Assembly: GCA_963827905.1 (NCBI GenBank)
Contig: CAWHCB010000010.1
Location: 1 to 64,000 of the forward strand
DNA length: 64,000 nt
Reading direction: 5' to 3'
Source: JACXTP01 sp963827905
Lineage (GTDB): Archaea > Thermoplasmatota > Thermoplasmata > Methanomassiliicoccales > UBA472
Shown: positions 19,944 to 29,080 of the stretch, one piece after another
How positions within the stretch are numbered: position 1 is the stretch's first letter
How the letters are laid out: every line of letters starts with the position of its first letter
Notes under the pieces: model-generated
Seen by the model: only the letters and a program-made list of their open reading frames with translations
What the model was told of the DNA's origin: nothing
The model's database searches: none
Position numbers and translations under genes: made by a program

Positions 19944-20067
19944 GGCTTGACGGCCATCGCGGCGGGGATACGCCTGGTCTCGTCCGATCCCAGAAGCTAA
20001 GCCCGCCTGCGTTCTGCTGTGGTACTGTGGTGCGCGAGCCCACGGGAAGCTTCAAACGCTGTCAGCC
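19944..20067 (+). rRNA. rrf: 5S ribosomal RNA, stand-alone gene
   Basis: The ends pair as GGCTTGACGGC with GCTGTCAGCC, allowing one bulge and one G-U. The interior has the archaeal 5S landmarks: CGCCTGGTCTCGTCCGATCC (loop B/helix III side), CCCAGAAGCTAAGCCCGCC and GTGGTACTGTGGTGCGCGAG. The length is about 124 nucleotides. It is followed by TTTCTTATTTTTCC, a T-rich stop. No 16S or 23S gene is nearby, matching the unlinked 5S genes of Thermoplasmatota. The exact ends are estimated from the pairing. Confidence 0.93.
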
Positions 20068-20247
20068 TTTCTTATTTTTCCTCTAATTCCTGATCAGCAT
20101 TGCTTTTTGCTGTTTCGCCTCTAGTTTTTCATGGATCGGAATATATATTTATTTGATTAGATAAATAAGGATATTATTATTAATAAAATCCACCTGCATA
20201 AATACTTATCTTGGTTCAACTTTTAATAACCGCGACATGCCATCTCA

Positions 20248-21093
20248 TTGGAGGGAGTTCATCTGGACACAATAAACGCCATCCTCATGGGTGTGCTCGT
20301 AATCATACTGGTCATCACGCTTTATGTCGAGTTCAAGTTCATGCGTCCAAAGCGAAAGGACGACATGGTGATGGTCTTGGACCGCGATGATGCTTATAAC
20401 TCGCTCACCAACACTTCTGCGGTCGCCCTGTCCCTGAGGAACGTGGGAAAGGACACTACCAAGGCCGAAGTGCTCCTAGAGAAGGCGAAGATGGAATACG
20501 ACCGCAAGGACTACGCCAAGGTCATGGCCACTACCAAACTGGCCAGGGATTCTTTGATGGTGGCACCGGAGAAGGACCTCCCTATCGACCTGGACGAGGT
20601 CGATGGCCCCACTGATACCTTCATCGATGTCGCAGAGGACGATTCCAACGTGCACGATGTCAAGAAGCTCCCCCAGAACTATCTGGAGTCCAGGTTCCTC
20701 ATATCCTCCGTCCAGAGCGAGATCGATTCCGCCCGGGGCACCAAGGACGTCTCGGCGGCGGAAGCCCAACTGAACGAGGCCAAGGTCGATTTCGAGGCGG
20801 CAAATTACAATGCCGCCCTGACCCACTCCATGAAGGCCAGAAAGACCCTGGAGGGATTGGTGGTAACGACGGCGGTCGCCACACCGGAGATGGAGGTGGC
20901 GAAGGTCGCCGCGGTTGTCAAGGCACCCGAGATCGATCAGTGCGACAAGTGCGGGGCCGAACTGACCAAGGACGACCAGTTCTGCGGTTCCTGCGGGGAG
21001 AAATCTGGAAAGCCCACCACCTGCCCTCATTGCAACGGACCCCTCAAGCCCACCGACACCTTCTGCCGCAAGTGCGGGAAGAAGGTGACCTAG
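20248..21093 (+). CDS. Membrane-anchored protein with helical repeats and two zinc ribbons
   Basis: An N-terminal transmembrane helix (AILMGVLVIILVITLYVEFK) is followed by a cytosolic region with two similar helical units, each describing a binned mass of residues: AEVLLEKAKMEYDRKDYAKV and AEAQLNEAKVDFEAANYNAA. The C-terminus holds two double-Cys zinc ribbons, CDKCGAELTKDDQFCGSCGE and CPHCNGPLKPTDTFCRKCGK. The same helix-pair plus zinc-ribbon layout is common in archaeal scaffold proteins of unknown role. The start is uncertain: a TTG at 20248 overlaps GGAGGG, a CTG at 20263 follows that site at good spacing, and the first ATG is at 20287. Confidence 0.75.
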   Translation: MEGVHLDTINAILMGVLVIILVITLYVEFKFMRPKRKDDMVMVLDRDDAYNSLTNTSAVALSLRNVGKDTTKAEVLLEKAKMEYDRKDYAKVMATTKLARDSLMVAPEKDLPIDLDEVDGPTDTFIDVAEDDSNVHDVKKLPQNYLESRFLISSVQSEIDSARGTKDVSAAEAQLNEAKVDFEAANYNAALTHSMKARKTLEGLVVTTAVATPEMEVAKVAAVVKAPEIDQCDKCGAELTKDDQFCGSCGEKSGKPTTCPHCNGPLKPTDTFCRKCGKKVT

Positions 21094-21141
21094 GACCGAC
21101 GAACATTTTTAACTAGACCACCTCATGTCCCAGATGGTCAA

Positions 21142-21915
21142 ATGATATTGGTGAAGCTGGGCGGTAGCGTCATCACGGACAAGGGGCAATATCGCACCTT
21201 CCGCCCAGAGACCGTCGCGCGTCTGGCCGATGAGGTGGCGTCCTCCGGCGAAGAGGTCGTGCTGGTCCATGGCGCTGGTTCCTACGGCCATGTGATGGCC
21301 AAGCGTTTCGAACTGCAAAGGGGCAGGGTCAGACCAGGCCAGGAGGAGGGAGTGTGCAAGGTCGCCTTGGACGTCAGGGAACTTGACCTGCTGGTGCTCA
21401 AGGAGCTGATCTCCGCCGGCGTCAACGCCGTGGCCATATCCCCTGGGTCCTGCGCGACGCTGCGCGACGGAAAGCTGGCGCACCTGGACCTGGACCGTTT
21501 CCGCGCCTACCTGGAGATCGGGGTCGTCCCGGTGACCTATGGGGACGTCACCCTGGACGTGACCCGTTCGTTCGGGATCTGCTCCGGCGACCAGCTCATC
21601 ACAAGACTGGCGGAGGGTTTGCGACCGAAACGCGTGATCTTCGTCACCGATGTGGACGGTGTGTTCGACCGGGACCCGCACCTCCATTCCGACGCCCAAT
21701 TGCTGGCCGATATCGACCGGGCCGTGCTGGACCGGCTTCCCCGGAGCGAGCGGTGCGACGATGTCACGGGAAGCATCTATGCCAAGATCGATTATATGCT
21801 CGCCCTGAGCGCCCATACCGACGAATGCATCATCCTCAACGGAATGGTGCCTGGTAGGCTGGAGAGCGCGCTGCGCGGGGCAGGCACCATATGTTCCAAA
21901 GTCAGAGGTGGATGA
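21142..21915 (+). CDS. ipk: Isopentenyl phosphate kinase
   Basis: A 257-residue amino-acid-kinase-fold protein. MILVKLGGSVITDKGQYRTF gives the nucleotide-binding glycine strand, VLVHGAGSYGHVMAKRFEL carries the IPK-specific catalytic-type His, and VTDVDGVFDRDP with DDVTGSIYAKI complete the kinase signature. It phosphorylates isopentenyl phosphate to IPP in the archaeal mevalonate pathway. The next two genes, idi2 and a prenyltransferase, use that IPP, so the three form a lipid-precursor operon. Confidence 0.95.
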   Translation: MILVKLGGSVITDKGQYRTFRPETVARLADEVASSGEEVVLVHGAGSYGHVMAKRFELQRGRVRPGQEEGVCKVALDVRELDLLVLKELISAGVNAVAISPGSCATLRDGKLAHLDLDRFRAYLEIGVVPVTYGDVTLDVTRSFGICSGDQLITRLAEGLRPKRVIFVTDVDGVFDRDPHLHSDAQLLADIDRAVLDRLPRSERCDDVTGSIYAKIDYMLALSAHTDECIILNGMVPGRLESALRGAGTICSKVRGG

Positions 21916-21916
21916 T

Positions 21917-22975
21917 ATGAGGAAGATCCAAAAGCGTAAGGCGGACCACATCGAGGTGGCAACACAGGAGAAGGTGTGGCCGGACCACAACCATTGGGAT
22001 GATGTGAGGCTCATACAGAACTCCCTTCCCGAGGTGGACCTGGAGGATATCGACACCTCGGTCCGATTCCTAGGCAAGGAATTGGACATGCCCCTGGTGG
22101 TGACGGCCATCACTGGCGGTTACGCCAAGGCGGAGAGGATCAACGCAAACCTGGCCGAGGCCTGCGCGGATATGCGGATCGGACTGGGCATTGGCAGCCA
22201 AAGGGCAGGCATCGAGGACCGGTCCGACCCAAGCTACACCGTTCTGCGAGATCATGACGTGCCTTTGCGCATAGGCAACATCGGCGCCCCGCAGCTCATC
22301 AAGCAAGGTCGCAAGAAGGCATTCACGCTGGATGATGTCAAGGAGGCGTTCGATATGATCGACGCCGATGTCATGGCCATCCACCTGAACTATCTGCAGG
22401 AGGCGGCCCAACCGGAGGGTGACCTGAGAGCGGTCGGTTGCCTTGACCGGATCAGGGCCCTGGCCAAGGAAATGCCCTGCATGGTCAAGGAGACGGGGGC
22501 GGGGATATCGGAAGATGTGGCGCTGCGACTGAAGGGCACTGGGGTGGTGGCTTTGGACGTTTCCGGTCTGAGCGGAACCAGCTTCGCCGCCGTGGAGATG
22601 CACCGGGCCAAGCGTCATGGCGACGAGGGGCTGGCCTCCATTGGAGAACTTTATTCGGATTGGGGCATCCCGGCGCCGGTATCGGTGGTCCAATCCCAAG
22701 TGGGGCTGCCCGTGATGGCGAGCGGCGGAGTGCGCAACGGCCTGGACCTGGCGAGGGGCATCGTGCTTGGCGCATCCTGCGGAGGTTATGCCCGGGCGGT
22801 GCTGCCAGCGGCATTGGAATCAGCGGAGCGGGTCAAGGAGGTGCTGGCTCGGACCAAGAGGGAGCTGAAGGTGGCCATGTTCCTCACCGGATCGGCGGAC
22901 ATCGCCTCCCTGGCCAACAAGGATTGCATCATAACCGGTCCCACCAAGGAATGGATGGACCAGCTGGAGACGTGA
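21917..22975 (+). CDS. fni: Type 2 isopentenyl-diphosphate delta-isomerase
   Basis: An FMN-dependent TIM-barrel protein of about 352 residues. It starts MRKIQKRKADHIEVATQEKV, with MPLVVTAITGGYAKAERINA, GLGIGSQRAGIED, IHLNYLQEAAQPEGD, VKETGAGIS and VMASGGVRNGLDLARGIVLG, all typical of type 2 IDI. It interconverts IPP and DMAPP. The ATG at 21917 is chosen because it directly follows the ipk TGA and is preceded by AGAGGTG at proper distance. A GTG three codons earlier is possible. Confidence 0.95.
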   Translation: MRKIQKRKADHIEVATQEKVWPDHNHWDDVRLIQNSLPEVDLEDIDTSVRFLGKELDMPLVVTAITGGYAKAERINANLAEACADMRIGLGIGSQRAGIEDRSDPSYTVLRDHDVPLRIGNIGAPQLIKQGRKKAFTLDDVKEAFDMIDADVMAIHLNYLQEAAQPEGDLRAVGCLDRIRALAKEMPCMVKETGAGISEDVALRLKGTGVVALDVSGLSGTSFAAVEMHRAKRHGDEGLASIGELYSDWGIPAPVSVVQSQVGLPVMASGGVRNGLDLARGIVLGASCGGYARAVLPAALESAERVKEVLARTKRELKVAMFLTGSADIASLANKDCIITGPTKEWMDQLET

Positions 22976-22979
22976 GCAC

Positions 22980-23969
22980 ATGGAGCTTCCCAAGAGGATG
23001 GCCGACATGGCCAAAGAGGTCGACGAGCAACTCATGCAATACCTGGACTATGGCAAGTACCCTAAGCTGCGCAAGGCCATGATCCATTACCCCGAGGCTG
23101 GAGGTAAAAGGATGCGCCCGGTCCTGGCCATGTTGGTGGCCGAAGCGGTCGGGAAGAGGGGCAAGGCGACCATGCCTTTCGGCTGCGCTCTGGAGATCAT
23201 CCACAACTTCACCTTGGTCCACGATGACGTCATGGACAAGGACGAGATGCGAAGAGGGCGGCCGGCGGTGCACGTGCTCTATGACGAGCCGACCGCCATA
23301 ATCGCCGGCGACGCGTTGTTCGCGAGGGCCTATGAGATCCTGTGCGACACGGATGTCCCGGGCGAGGACCTGCGTCGGCTGGTGCGAACGGTGTCCGAGA
23401 CCGTATATCTCATCGCCGAGGGACAACAGATGGACATCGATTTCGAGTCCAGGCAGACCGTGGGGGTGGAGGAGTACGTCCTCATGGTGGAGGAGAAGAC
23501 CGCGGTCCTCTTCGCCTGCGCCGCGGAGGGTGGTGCCATCATAGCCGGCGGAACTGACCAGCAAGTGCGGGACATGAAGGAGTGCGCCCGCCTGTGGGGC
23601 ATCGGGTTCCAGATATGGGATGACGTCCTTGGCATCCTGGGCGATGAAAAGAAGACGGGGAAACCGGTGGGCAACGACATCCGCAACGGCAAACGCACCC
23701 TGATCATCGTCCATGCCATGGAGCAGTTGAAACGGCCTTGTTCAGACCGGGACACGCTCCTGAAGGCATTGGGCAACGAGCATGCCAGCGCCGAAGAGGT
23801 CGGCGAGGCCATCGCCGTGCTTGAGCGCACCGGCAGCATCGATTTCGTCACAAAACAGGCCCATGAATATGCCATGAAAGCCAAGGAGCTATTGCAGTGC
23901 CTACCCCCTTCGGAGGAGAAGCGCATGATCTCCGCCCTCATAGACTACGCTGTCGGAAGGGACCGCTGA
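22980..23969 (+). CDS. idsA: Short-chain polyprenyl diphosphate synthase (FPP/GGPP type)
   Basis: A 329-residue trans-prenyltransferase. It has GGKRMRPVLAML, the first aspartate-rich motif LVHDDVMDKDEMRRG, and the second, IWDDVLGILGDEKKTGKPVG, where only two of the usual aspartates adjoin (DDVLG). It condenses IPP with allylic diphosphates, in archaea giving the C20 precursor of membrane lipids. It begins four bases after the isomerase stop. Confidence 0.93.
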   Translation: MELPKRMADMAKEVDEQLMQYLDYGKYPKLRKAMIHYPEAGGKRMRPVLAMLVAEAVGKRGKATMPFGCALEIIHNFTLVHDDVMDKDEMRRGRPAVHVLYDEPTAIIAGDALFARAYEILCDTDVPGEDLRRLVRTVSETVYLIAEGQQMDIDFESRQTVGVEEYVLMVEEKTAVLFACAAEGGAIIAGGTDQQVRDMKECARLWGIGFQIWDDVLGILGDEKKTGKPVGNDIRNGKRTLIIVHAMEQLKRPCSDRDTLLKALGNEHASAEEVGEAIAVLERTGSIDFVTKQAHEYAMKAKELLQCLPPSEEKRMISALIDYAVGRDR

Positions 23970-24656
23970 TCAGAGGCAGGAGACGCCCGACTCGGTGAGC
24001 CGGAATTCGGCGGTCCCGCCCTCGGCCAGGTGACGGTGCTTCATCACCGTCGCCCTGCGCTTGCCCAGACCGGTCCGCTCCAGGAAGATGATGGTCTTGG
24101 CGTTATGGTGCAGTACGTTCCCACCCAGCGCCTCCACCGACCCCTTCTCGATGTCCATGAACACCTGGGAGGTCAACAGCACCGGTAAGCCCTTCTTCCT
24201 GGCCAAGGAAAGGAGCTTGGCGCTCTGGTTCGCCAAGGACCGACGCTCGACCCGCGCCTCGTCCCGGTCAGCTAGACGGTAGTACATGGTCATGGAGTCG
24301 ATCACGATCAGGCCGATGTCCGCCTGACCCTCGGCCAGCTTGATGGCCTTGTCCACCATGGTGTCCTGCTCCTTGAACGAGTGCACCTCGCTGAACAATG
24401 CGTTCTTCAAGACCGCGTCGATGTCCGGCCCAGAGACCTGTTTGAGCCGCTCCATGGACACCCCCTCGGAATCGATGTAGATGAACTTGCGCCCGGACAG
24501 GGCCACCTGTCTTGCCAGGATCAGACACAGGTTGGTCTTGCCAGTCCCCGCCTCCCCGTAGATAAGGGTGATGCATCCGCTCTCGATGCCCCCTCCAAGC
24601 AAGGCGTCAAGGGCGGAACAGTTCAAGGGCAGGTGTTGCACGGGGAGAAGAACCAT
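23970..24656 (-). CDS. radB: RadB, RecA-family recombination paralog
   Basis: About 228 residues: LDALLGGGIESGCITLIYGE leads into the Walker A GEAGTGKTNLCLILA, then KFIYIDSEGVSMERL, the Walker B region IGLIVIDSMTMYYRLA, and LLTSQVFMDIEKGSVEALGG. It lacks the N-terminal helix-hairpin-helix domain of RadA, as expected for RadB, which helps homologous recombination. The ATG at 24656 is chosen because upstream in-frame sequence is not RadB-like and overlaps the next gene. It converges tail to tail with idsA with no gap. Confidence 0.92.
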   Translation of the reverse strand: MVLLPVQHLPLNCSALDALLGGGIESGCITLIYGEAGTGKTNLCLILARQVALSGRKFIYIDSEGVSMERLKQVSGPDIDAVLKNALFSEVHSFKEQDTMVDKAIKLAEGQADIGLIVIDSMTMYYRLADRDEARVERRSLANQSAKLLSLARKKGLPVLLTSQVFMDIEKGSVEALGGNVLHHNAKTIIFLERTGLGKRRATVMKHRHLAEGGTAEFRLTESGVSCL

Positions 24657-24679
24657 TGGGTGGATGATAAAATCTTGGC

Positions 24680-25915
24680 TTAGCTGCCGGACCCCTCGCT
24701 TCTCTCCAGTCGTCTGAAGGAGAATATGGCGAAGGCCGCCAATATCTGTGCCCCGGCCACCACCGCGATGCCAGCGTCGAAGCTGGCGGTTAGGGCCAAG
24801 GAGGCACCTATGAGCACCGGGCCAAGCACCCCGATCCCATTGGAGACGCCGTTCAAGAGGCCGGTGGCCGAGCCTGTGAGACGAGCTGGGACGATGCCCT
24901 GAAGCAACGTGTAGGCGTTGGCCGGGAGCAAGCTGATGCAGAACAAGGTGGCGAAGCCGGCGAACACCACCAGGGCCTGGTCCTCCGCTATGACCAGCAG
25001 GCCGAGGAAGACCGCCCCGGTGATGGAGAACAGGGCGGTGATTATGGAGCGGCGCCCCACCCTGTCGCTGAGCATGGAGCCCAGGAAGATGCCGAAGAAA
25101 CCCCCGATATAGATCATAGGAAGGGCCCAGACCAGCTCCTCCGTGGTGAATCCCTTGGCCTCGATGAGATATGTCGGCAGCCAGAGGGACAGGCCCCACC
25201 AGGCCAGGTTCATGGCGGTATCGGCCACGGTGAGGCGCCAGAAGCCCTTGATGCGACTGGACTCCTTCAATCCCGTTCCGATCTCGGAATACGCCTCCTT
25301 CATGCTCTTGGGAGCGTCCTTTTTACCATCGTCCTTCACGAAGAACCAGACTGGCACGGCCAACAACAATCCCAGTCCGGAAACGATGTACAATGTGATG
25401 CGCCAGTCGGTGAAGGCGATGAGCGGCAGGACCGCCGCGCCGATGACCAGGTTGGAGATGTACATCGAGGACATGTAGAGACCGTTCACCCTCGATCGCA
25501 GCCCTGGGGCGAATCGCAGCTTGGTCTCCTTGCTGGCAGAAGGGAACAGCGTTCCCTGCGATACCCCCAGGATGAAGCGCAGGAATAGGAAGGCCCCGAA
25601 GATGAGACCTAGGAGCCCAGTGAAGAAGGTTATGATGGACCATATGACGATGGCGGCAGTGAGCATCCGCCGCGGCCCGAAACGGTCGATGAGGGGGCTG
25701 AGGAAAATGTTGCTCAGACCGTAGCCGACGAGGAATATCCCGAGCAGCAGGCCGCCCAGGTAGCCCTGTTCCGATTGGGTCCAGCCGTAGTCCTCGGAAA
25801 TGTATGGTAGGGCCACTGATATGCTGGAACGGGCCACGTAACCCATGAGGGTGCTGAGGAAGAGCAGCCCGGCGACCAGCGCCGCCTGCTTGCCTCTCAG
25901 GTATGCCTCGGTCAC
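24680..25915 (-). CDS. Major facilitator superfamily transporter
   Basis: A 411-residue protein with about 12 hydrophobic segments. The first loop has SPLIDRFGPRRMLTAA, the MFS motif A signature between helices 2 and 3, and the second half repeats it as SDRVGRRSIITAL. The N-terminus (LVAGLLFLSTLMGYVARSSI) and a central charged loop (VKDDGKKDAPKSMKEAYSEI) fit the anion/organic-acid or hexose-phosphate groups of MFS. The substrate is not evident. It lies just upstream of radB on the same strand. Confidence 0.9.
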   Translation of the reverse strand: MTEAYLRGKQAALVAGLLFLSTLMGYVARSSISVALPYISEDYGWTQSEQGYLGGLLLGIFLVGYGLSNIFLSPLIDRFGPRRMLTAAIVIWSIITFFTGLLGLIFGAFLFLRFILGVSQGTLFPSASKETKLRFAPGLRSRVNGLYMSSMYISNLVIGAAVLPLIAFTDWRITLYIVSGLGLLLAVPVWFFVKDDGKKDAPKSMKEAYSEIGTGLKESSRIKGFWRLTVADTAMNLAWWGLSLWLPTYLIEAKGFTTEELVWALPMIYIGGFFGIFLGSMLSDRVGRRSIITALFSITGAVFLGLLVIAEDQALVVFAGFATLFCISLLPANAYTLLQGIVPARLTGSATGLLNGVSNGIGVLGPVLIGASLALTASFDAGIAVVAGAQILAAFAIFSFRRLERSEGSGS

Positions 25916-26008
25916 GATGGCAGGTCAGAGATTGACCATTATTTGAGACCACCGAGTAGCCTGCGTCTAGTGGTAAGGATAGTGTGACCCGCCGGCAAAT
26001 CCTCCCTC

Positions 26009-27871
26009 ATGGAAGCGCACGAACCCATACCAGTCAAGGCGGAACGGGGCCATCGGGACCTGTTCCCTTTCCCGCAGGCCAGGGGCGGCCAGGGCCAGTT
26101 CTTGGAGGACGCCCGGTCCTGCATGTCCAATCGAGTGGACCTGGTGGCGGACGCCCCAACCGGATTGGGCAAGACGGCGGTCGGTCTGAGCGCTTCGCTG
26201 GAAACTGTGCTTACCGGCCATGGTGCGGTGCTATTCCTAACCTCCAGACAATCCCAGCATAGGGCGGCGATCGAGACGGCGCGCTACATCTGGAGGCGAG
26301 AGAAGGTGAAGGTGGTGGACCTCATCTCCAGGGTGGACATGTGCCTGTGCCGTGGCCGTGATGGGCAGGTCCCTTGCACGGAATCGGGGGACTGCTATTT
26401 CCTGGACAAGGAAAGGGTGGAGGCAGCGGCGGCCCGACTGCTTGAGTACCCATTGCACGTGGGGGAGGCGATGAGGCTGTGCGTGAGGTTAGGAGGATGT
26501 CCATACCTCGCCGCCCGGGCCGCCCTGGCCAGGACGGACCTGTTGGTGGGGGATTATAATCACGTGTTCTCTGGCAGGGACCGGCCCGTCCTGGAGGACC
26601 TGGGCCGCCCAGCCTGCTCATCGGTCCTGGTGGTGGACGAGGCGCACAATCTTCCCTCGCGCATAACCGAGGCGCACAGCCAGTCCTTGGCCCGGTCCCA
26701 GCTGTGCTCCGCCCTCAAGGGCACGGGGAACAGGCACTTCCGAGAGGCGCTCACCACGATGCTCGCCTTCCTGGACCGCCATGCCTTCCAACCAAATGTT
26801 GGGCCCATTGCCGTCGAGGCGCTGGATGACGATCTGGAGCATGCGGTGGGGGCGAACAGCGGCGAGCTGGCTCAAGGGATACTGGAATACTATCAAGGGA
26901 GACCGCGCAAGCGCATGGAGGAACTGGCACTGTTCCTTCAGGGGTGGTCCACCTGTCCAGGGGCAACCATCCGCTTCGTGGACGGGGCCAAAGGCGTGCT
27001 GCATAACCGCTTCATCGAGCCTGGGCTCATCTCCGGGCCCTTGTTCGAAGAGATGCGCTGCTCCCTGCTGATGAGCGGGACGCTGCATCCTCCCAGCCGA
27101 TTCGCCGAGGCACTTGGGATCGGAGATAGGGCGGTCTGTCGCCAATATGCCTCCCCGTTCCCTCCTGAGAACCGAATGGCATTGGTGGTGCCCTCGGTCT
27201 CCTCACGCTTCGACCGGCGGGATGAATCGAGCTATATGGCCTTCGCCGATGTGATGGCCCGCGCCTGCCGTGCCGTGCCGGGCAACGTGGTGGCTTTCTT
27301 CCCCTCCTACGACTTCCTGGGTCGAACGGAGCATTTCCTGAGACATATGCCCCTGGCCAAGAGGACGCTTGTGGAAAGAAGGGAGATGGCCAAGGCGGAG
27401 AAGGAGGCTTTGATCTCCGAGCTGGTCCGAGAACGATCCTGCCTGCTGCTGGCCACCATCGGAGGTTCCTTCGCGGAGGGGGTGGACTTCCGGGACAACC
27501 TGCTCTCAGCGGTGTTCGTGGTCGGTCTGCCCCTGGCACCCCCTTCGGTGGAGGGGGACGCCATCATGTCCAGATTGGAACGTCGTCATGGGCCGTCCAA
27601 GGCTGCCATGTACGCCCGGACCTATCCGGCGGTGACGAAGGTCCTACAAGCGGCGGGGCGGGCCGTCCGCTCCGAGACGGACAGAGCGGCCATCATTCTC
27701 CTGGACGATCGATATCTGTCCTCAACGGTTCGGGGTGCGTTCCCATCAAGCTTCCGCATGGAGGAGAGCCATGACCTGAGCTCGGAACTGGAACGCTTCT
27801 TCGATCCGCCGGACCACACTGCCGCTGAGGTCGGGACGGCGCCGGCGCTCACCAGCGCGTCTAAAGGTTAA
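26009..27871 (+). CDS. XPD/Rad3-like superfamily 2 DNA helicase
   Basis: A 620-residue helicase. VADAPTGLGKTAVGL is motif I, VLVVDEAHNLPSR is motif II (DEAH), SGTLHPPS is motif III/IV, ATIGGSFAEGVDFR and LQAAGRAVRSETDRA are motifs V and VI. Between motifs I and II, C residues in CLCRGRDGQVPC, GDCYFLD, LCVRLGGCPYLA give the cysteines of an iron-sulfur domain like that in XPD. It would unwind DNA 5' to 3' during repair. The start is unproven, with no clear ribosome site before the ATG. The family of archaeal XPD is somewhat longer in places, so it could be a paralog. Confidence 0.9.
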   Translation: MEAHEPIPVKAERGHRDLFPFPQARGGQGQFLEDARSCMSNRVDLVADAPTGLGKTAVGLSASLETVLTGHGAVLFLTSRQSQHRAAIETARYIWRREKVKVVDLISRVDMCLCRGRDGQVPCTESGDCYFLDKERVEAAAARLLEYPLHVGEAMRLCVRLGGCPYLAARAALARTDLLVGDYNHVFSGRDRPVLEDLGRPACSSVLVVDEAHNLPSRITEAHSQSLARSQLCSALKGTGNRHFREALTTMLAFLDRHAFQPNVGPIAVEALDDDLEHAVGANSGELAQGILEYYQGRPRKRMEELALFLQGWSTCPGATIRFVDGAKGVLHNRFIEPGLISGPLFEEMRCSLLMSGTLHPPSRFAEALGIGDRAVCRQYASPFPPENRMALVVPSVSSRFDRRDESSYMAFADVMARACRAVPGNVVAFFPSYDFLGRTEHFLRHMPLAKRTLVERREMAKAEKEALISELVRERSCLLLATIGGSFAEGVDFRDNLLSAVFVVGLPLAPPSVEGDAIMSRLERRHGPSKAAMYARTYPAVTKVLQAAGRAVRSETDRAAIILLDDRYLSSTVRGAFPSSFRMEESHDLSSELERFFDPPDHTAAEVGTAPALTSASKG

Positions 27872-27897
27872 TTAAAGCCCTTAACGATAGTCCGGAC

Positions 27898-28512
27898 GTG
27901 CAGGTCATCAGAAGAGGGGCGGAGGCAGAGATCCGTCGAGGCGTCTGGATGGGCCGCGAGGTCATCTTGAAGAGCCGCGTTCCCAAAGGCTATCGCCACC
28001 CTGAGCTGGACAATTCTCTCCGCGTCACACGCACCAAGAACGAGGCACGGTTGATCCAAGAGGCGAGGCGCCTGGGAGTGCCCACGCCGATCATCTATGA
28101 TATCGACATCATCGACGCGACGTTGGTGATGCAGGAGGTCAAGGGTCCTCGCGTAAAGGATTTGCTGGACGGATCAGGCCCGGAGCAGAGGGACATGGTG
28201 TGCGAGGAGGTGGGTCGCTCCGTGGGTCTGCTGCATAAGGGAGGCATAGCCCATGGCGACCTTACCACCTCCAACATGATCTGGTCCGAGGGAAGGGTCT
28301 GGTTCATCGATTTCTCGTTAGGCTCGAAGAAGGCCGATCTGGAGGAGCTTGGGGTCGACATCCATCTGCTCCATGAGGCGTTCCAGTCGGCGCATTCCCA
28401 TATCCCCGACAGTTATGATGTGATCATCAACGCGTACCGGGACTCGTTCCCCAAGGCGGCCGATGTGCTGCGTAAGGCGAAGGAGATCGAGGACAGAGGT
28501 CGGTACACATGA
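27898..28512 (+). CDS. bud32: Bud32/PRPK kinase-like subunit of KEOPS
   Basis: A 204-residue small kinase-like ATPase with the ordered motifs of Bud32: VILKSRVPKGYRHPELD, RTKNEARLIQEARRLGVPTP, the catalytic GGIAHGDLTTSNMIW and WFIDFSLGSKKADLEE with VDIHLLHEAF. As part of KEOPS it supports t6A synthesis on tRNA. The start is a GTG at 27898. A TATA-like TTAATTAAAG (27868-27877) predicts initiation at that codon, so the message is leaderless. The next gene overlaps its end by four bases. Confidence 0.93.
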   Translation: MQVIRRGAEAEIRRGVWMGREVILKSRVPKGYRHPELDNSLRVTRTKNEARLIQEARRLGVPTPIIYDIDIIDATLVMQEVKGPRVKDLLDGSGPEQRDMVCEEVGRSVGLLHKGGIAHGDLTTSNMIWSEGRVWFIDFSLGSKKADLEELGVDIHLLHEAFQSAHSHIPDSYDVIINAYRDSFPKAADVLRKAKEIEDRGRYT

Positions 28513-29078
28513 GGGAGGTCGGCCTGGTCACAGGCAACCTCCACAAACTTCAGGAGTTCCAACATGGCCTGGCGCAGCTCGGCATAAAGGTCAGGCACCT
28601 CAAGGTCGAATGCGATGAGATACAGGCAGACGACCTGGACGAGGTGGTGAACGGTTGCCTGGACCAGATCGCGGCGGCCGGCCACAAGGATTTCATATTG
28701 GACGATTCCGGTCTGTTCATACCCGCCCTGAACGGTTTCCCTGGAGTATATTCCGCCTATGTGTTCAAGACCATTGGATGCGCTGGCGTCCTACGTCTCC
28801 TCGAAGGTCTACCGGACCGTCGGGCGGAATTCCGATGTTGCATCGGCTGCCAGATGGAGGACGTCGGCCGCTTGGTGGTGACCGGGGTCGCGCCGGGCAG
28901 GCTCGTCATGGAGGAGCGCGGGGATAGGGGCTTCGGTTACGATCCCATCTTTGTCCCGGACGGGTCGGATAGGACGTTCGCCGAGATGGACATGGACGAG
29001 AAGAACGTCTTCTCGCATCGAGGTGCGGCCATGCGCATTTTCGTCGAGAGGCTCAGGAAAAGGTCAAAGGAGGTCTGA
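28509..29078 (+). CDS. XTP/dITP pyrophosphatase (HAM1/RdgB family)
   Basis: A 189-residue protein: VGLVTGNLHKLQEFQHGL gives the N-terminal SxNxxK-like motif, FILDDSGLFIPALNGFPGVY the catalytic acidic loop, RGFGYDPIFVPDG the purine-recognising loop, and KNVFSHRGAAMRIF the C-terminal SHR motif. It removes non-canonical purine nucleotides such as XTP and dITP. It overlaps bud32 by four bases (ATGA) and is followed closely by the epimerase. Confidence 0.95.
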   Translation: MREVGLVTGNLHKLQEFQHGLAQLGIKVRHLKVECDEIQADDLDEVVNGCLDQIAAAGHKDFILDDSGLFIPALNGFPGVYSAYVFKTIGCAGVLRLLEGLPDRRAEFRCCIGCQMEDVGRLVVTGVAPGRLVMEERGDRGFGYDPIFVPDGSDRTFAEMDMDEKNVFSHRGAAMRIFVERLRKRSKEV

Positions 29079-29080
29079 GG

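Noticed and set aside
25959..26010. tRNA-like D-arm GTCTAGTGGTAAGGATAG before the helicase gene
   Set aside because: No T-arm, anticodon stem or acceptor closure follows, and the sequence runs into the helicase start at 26009.
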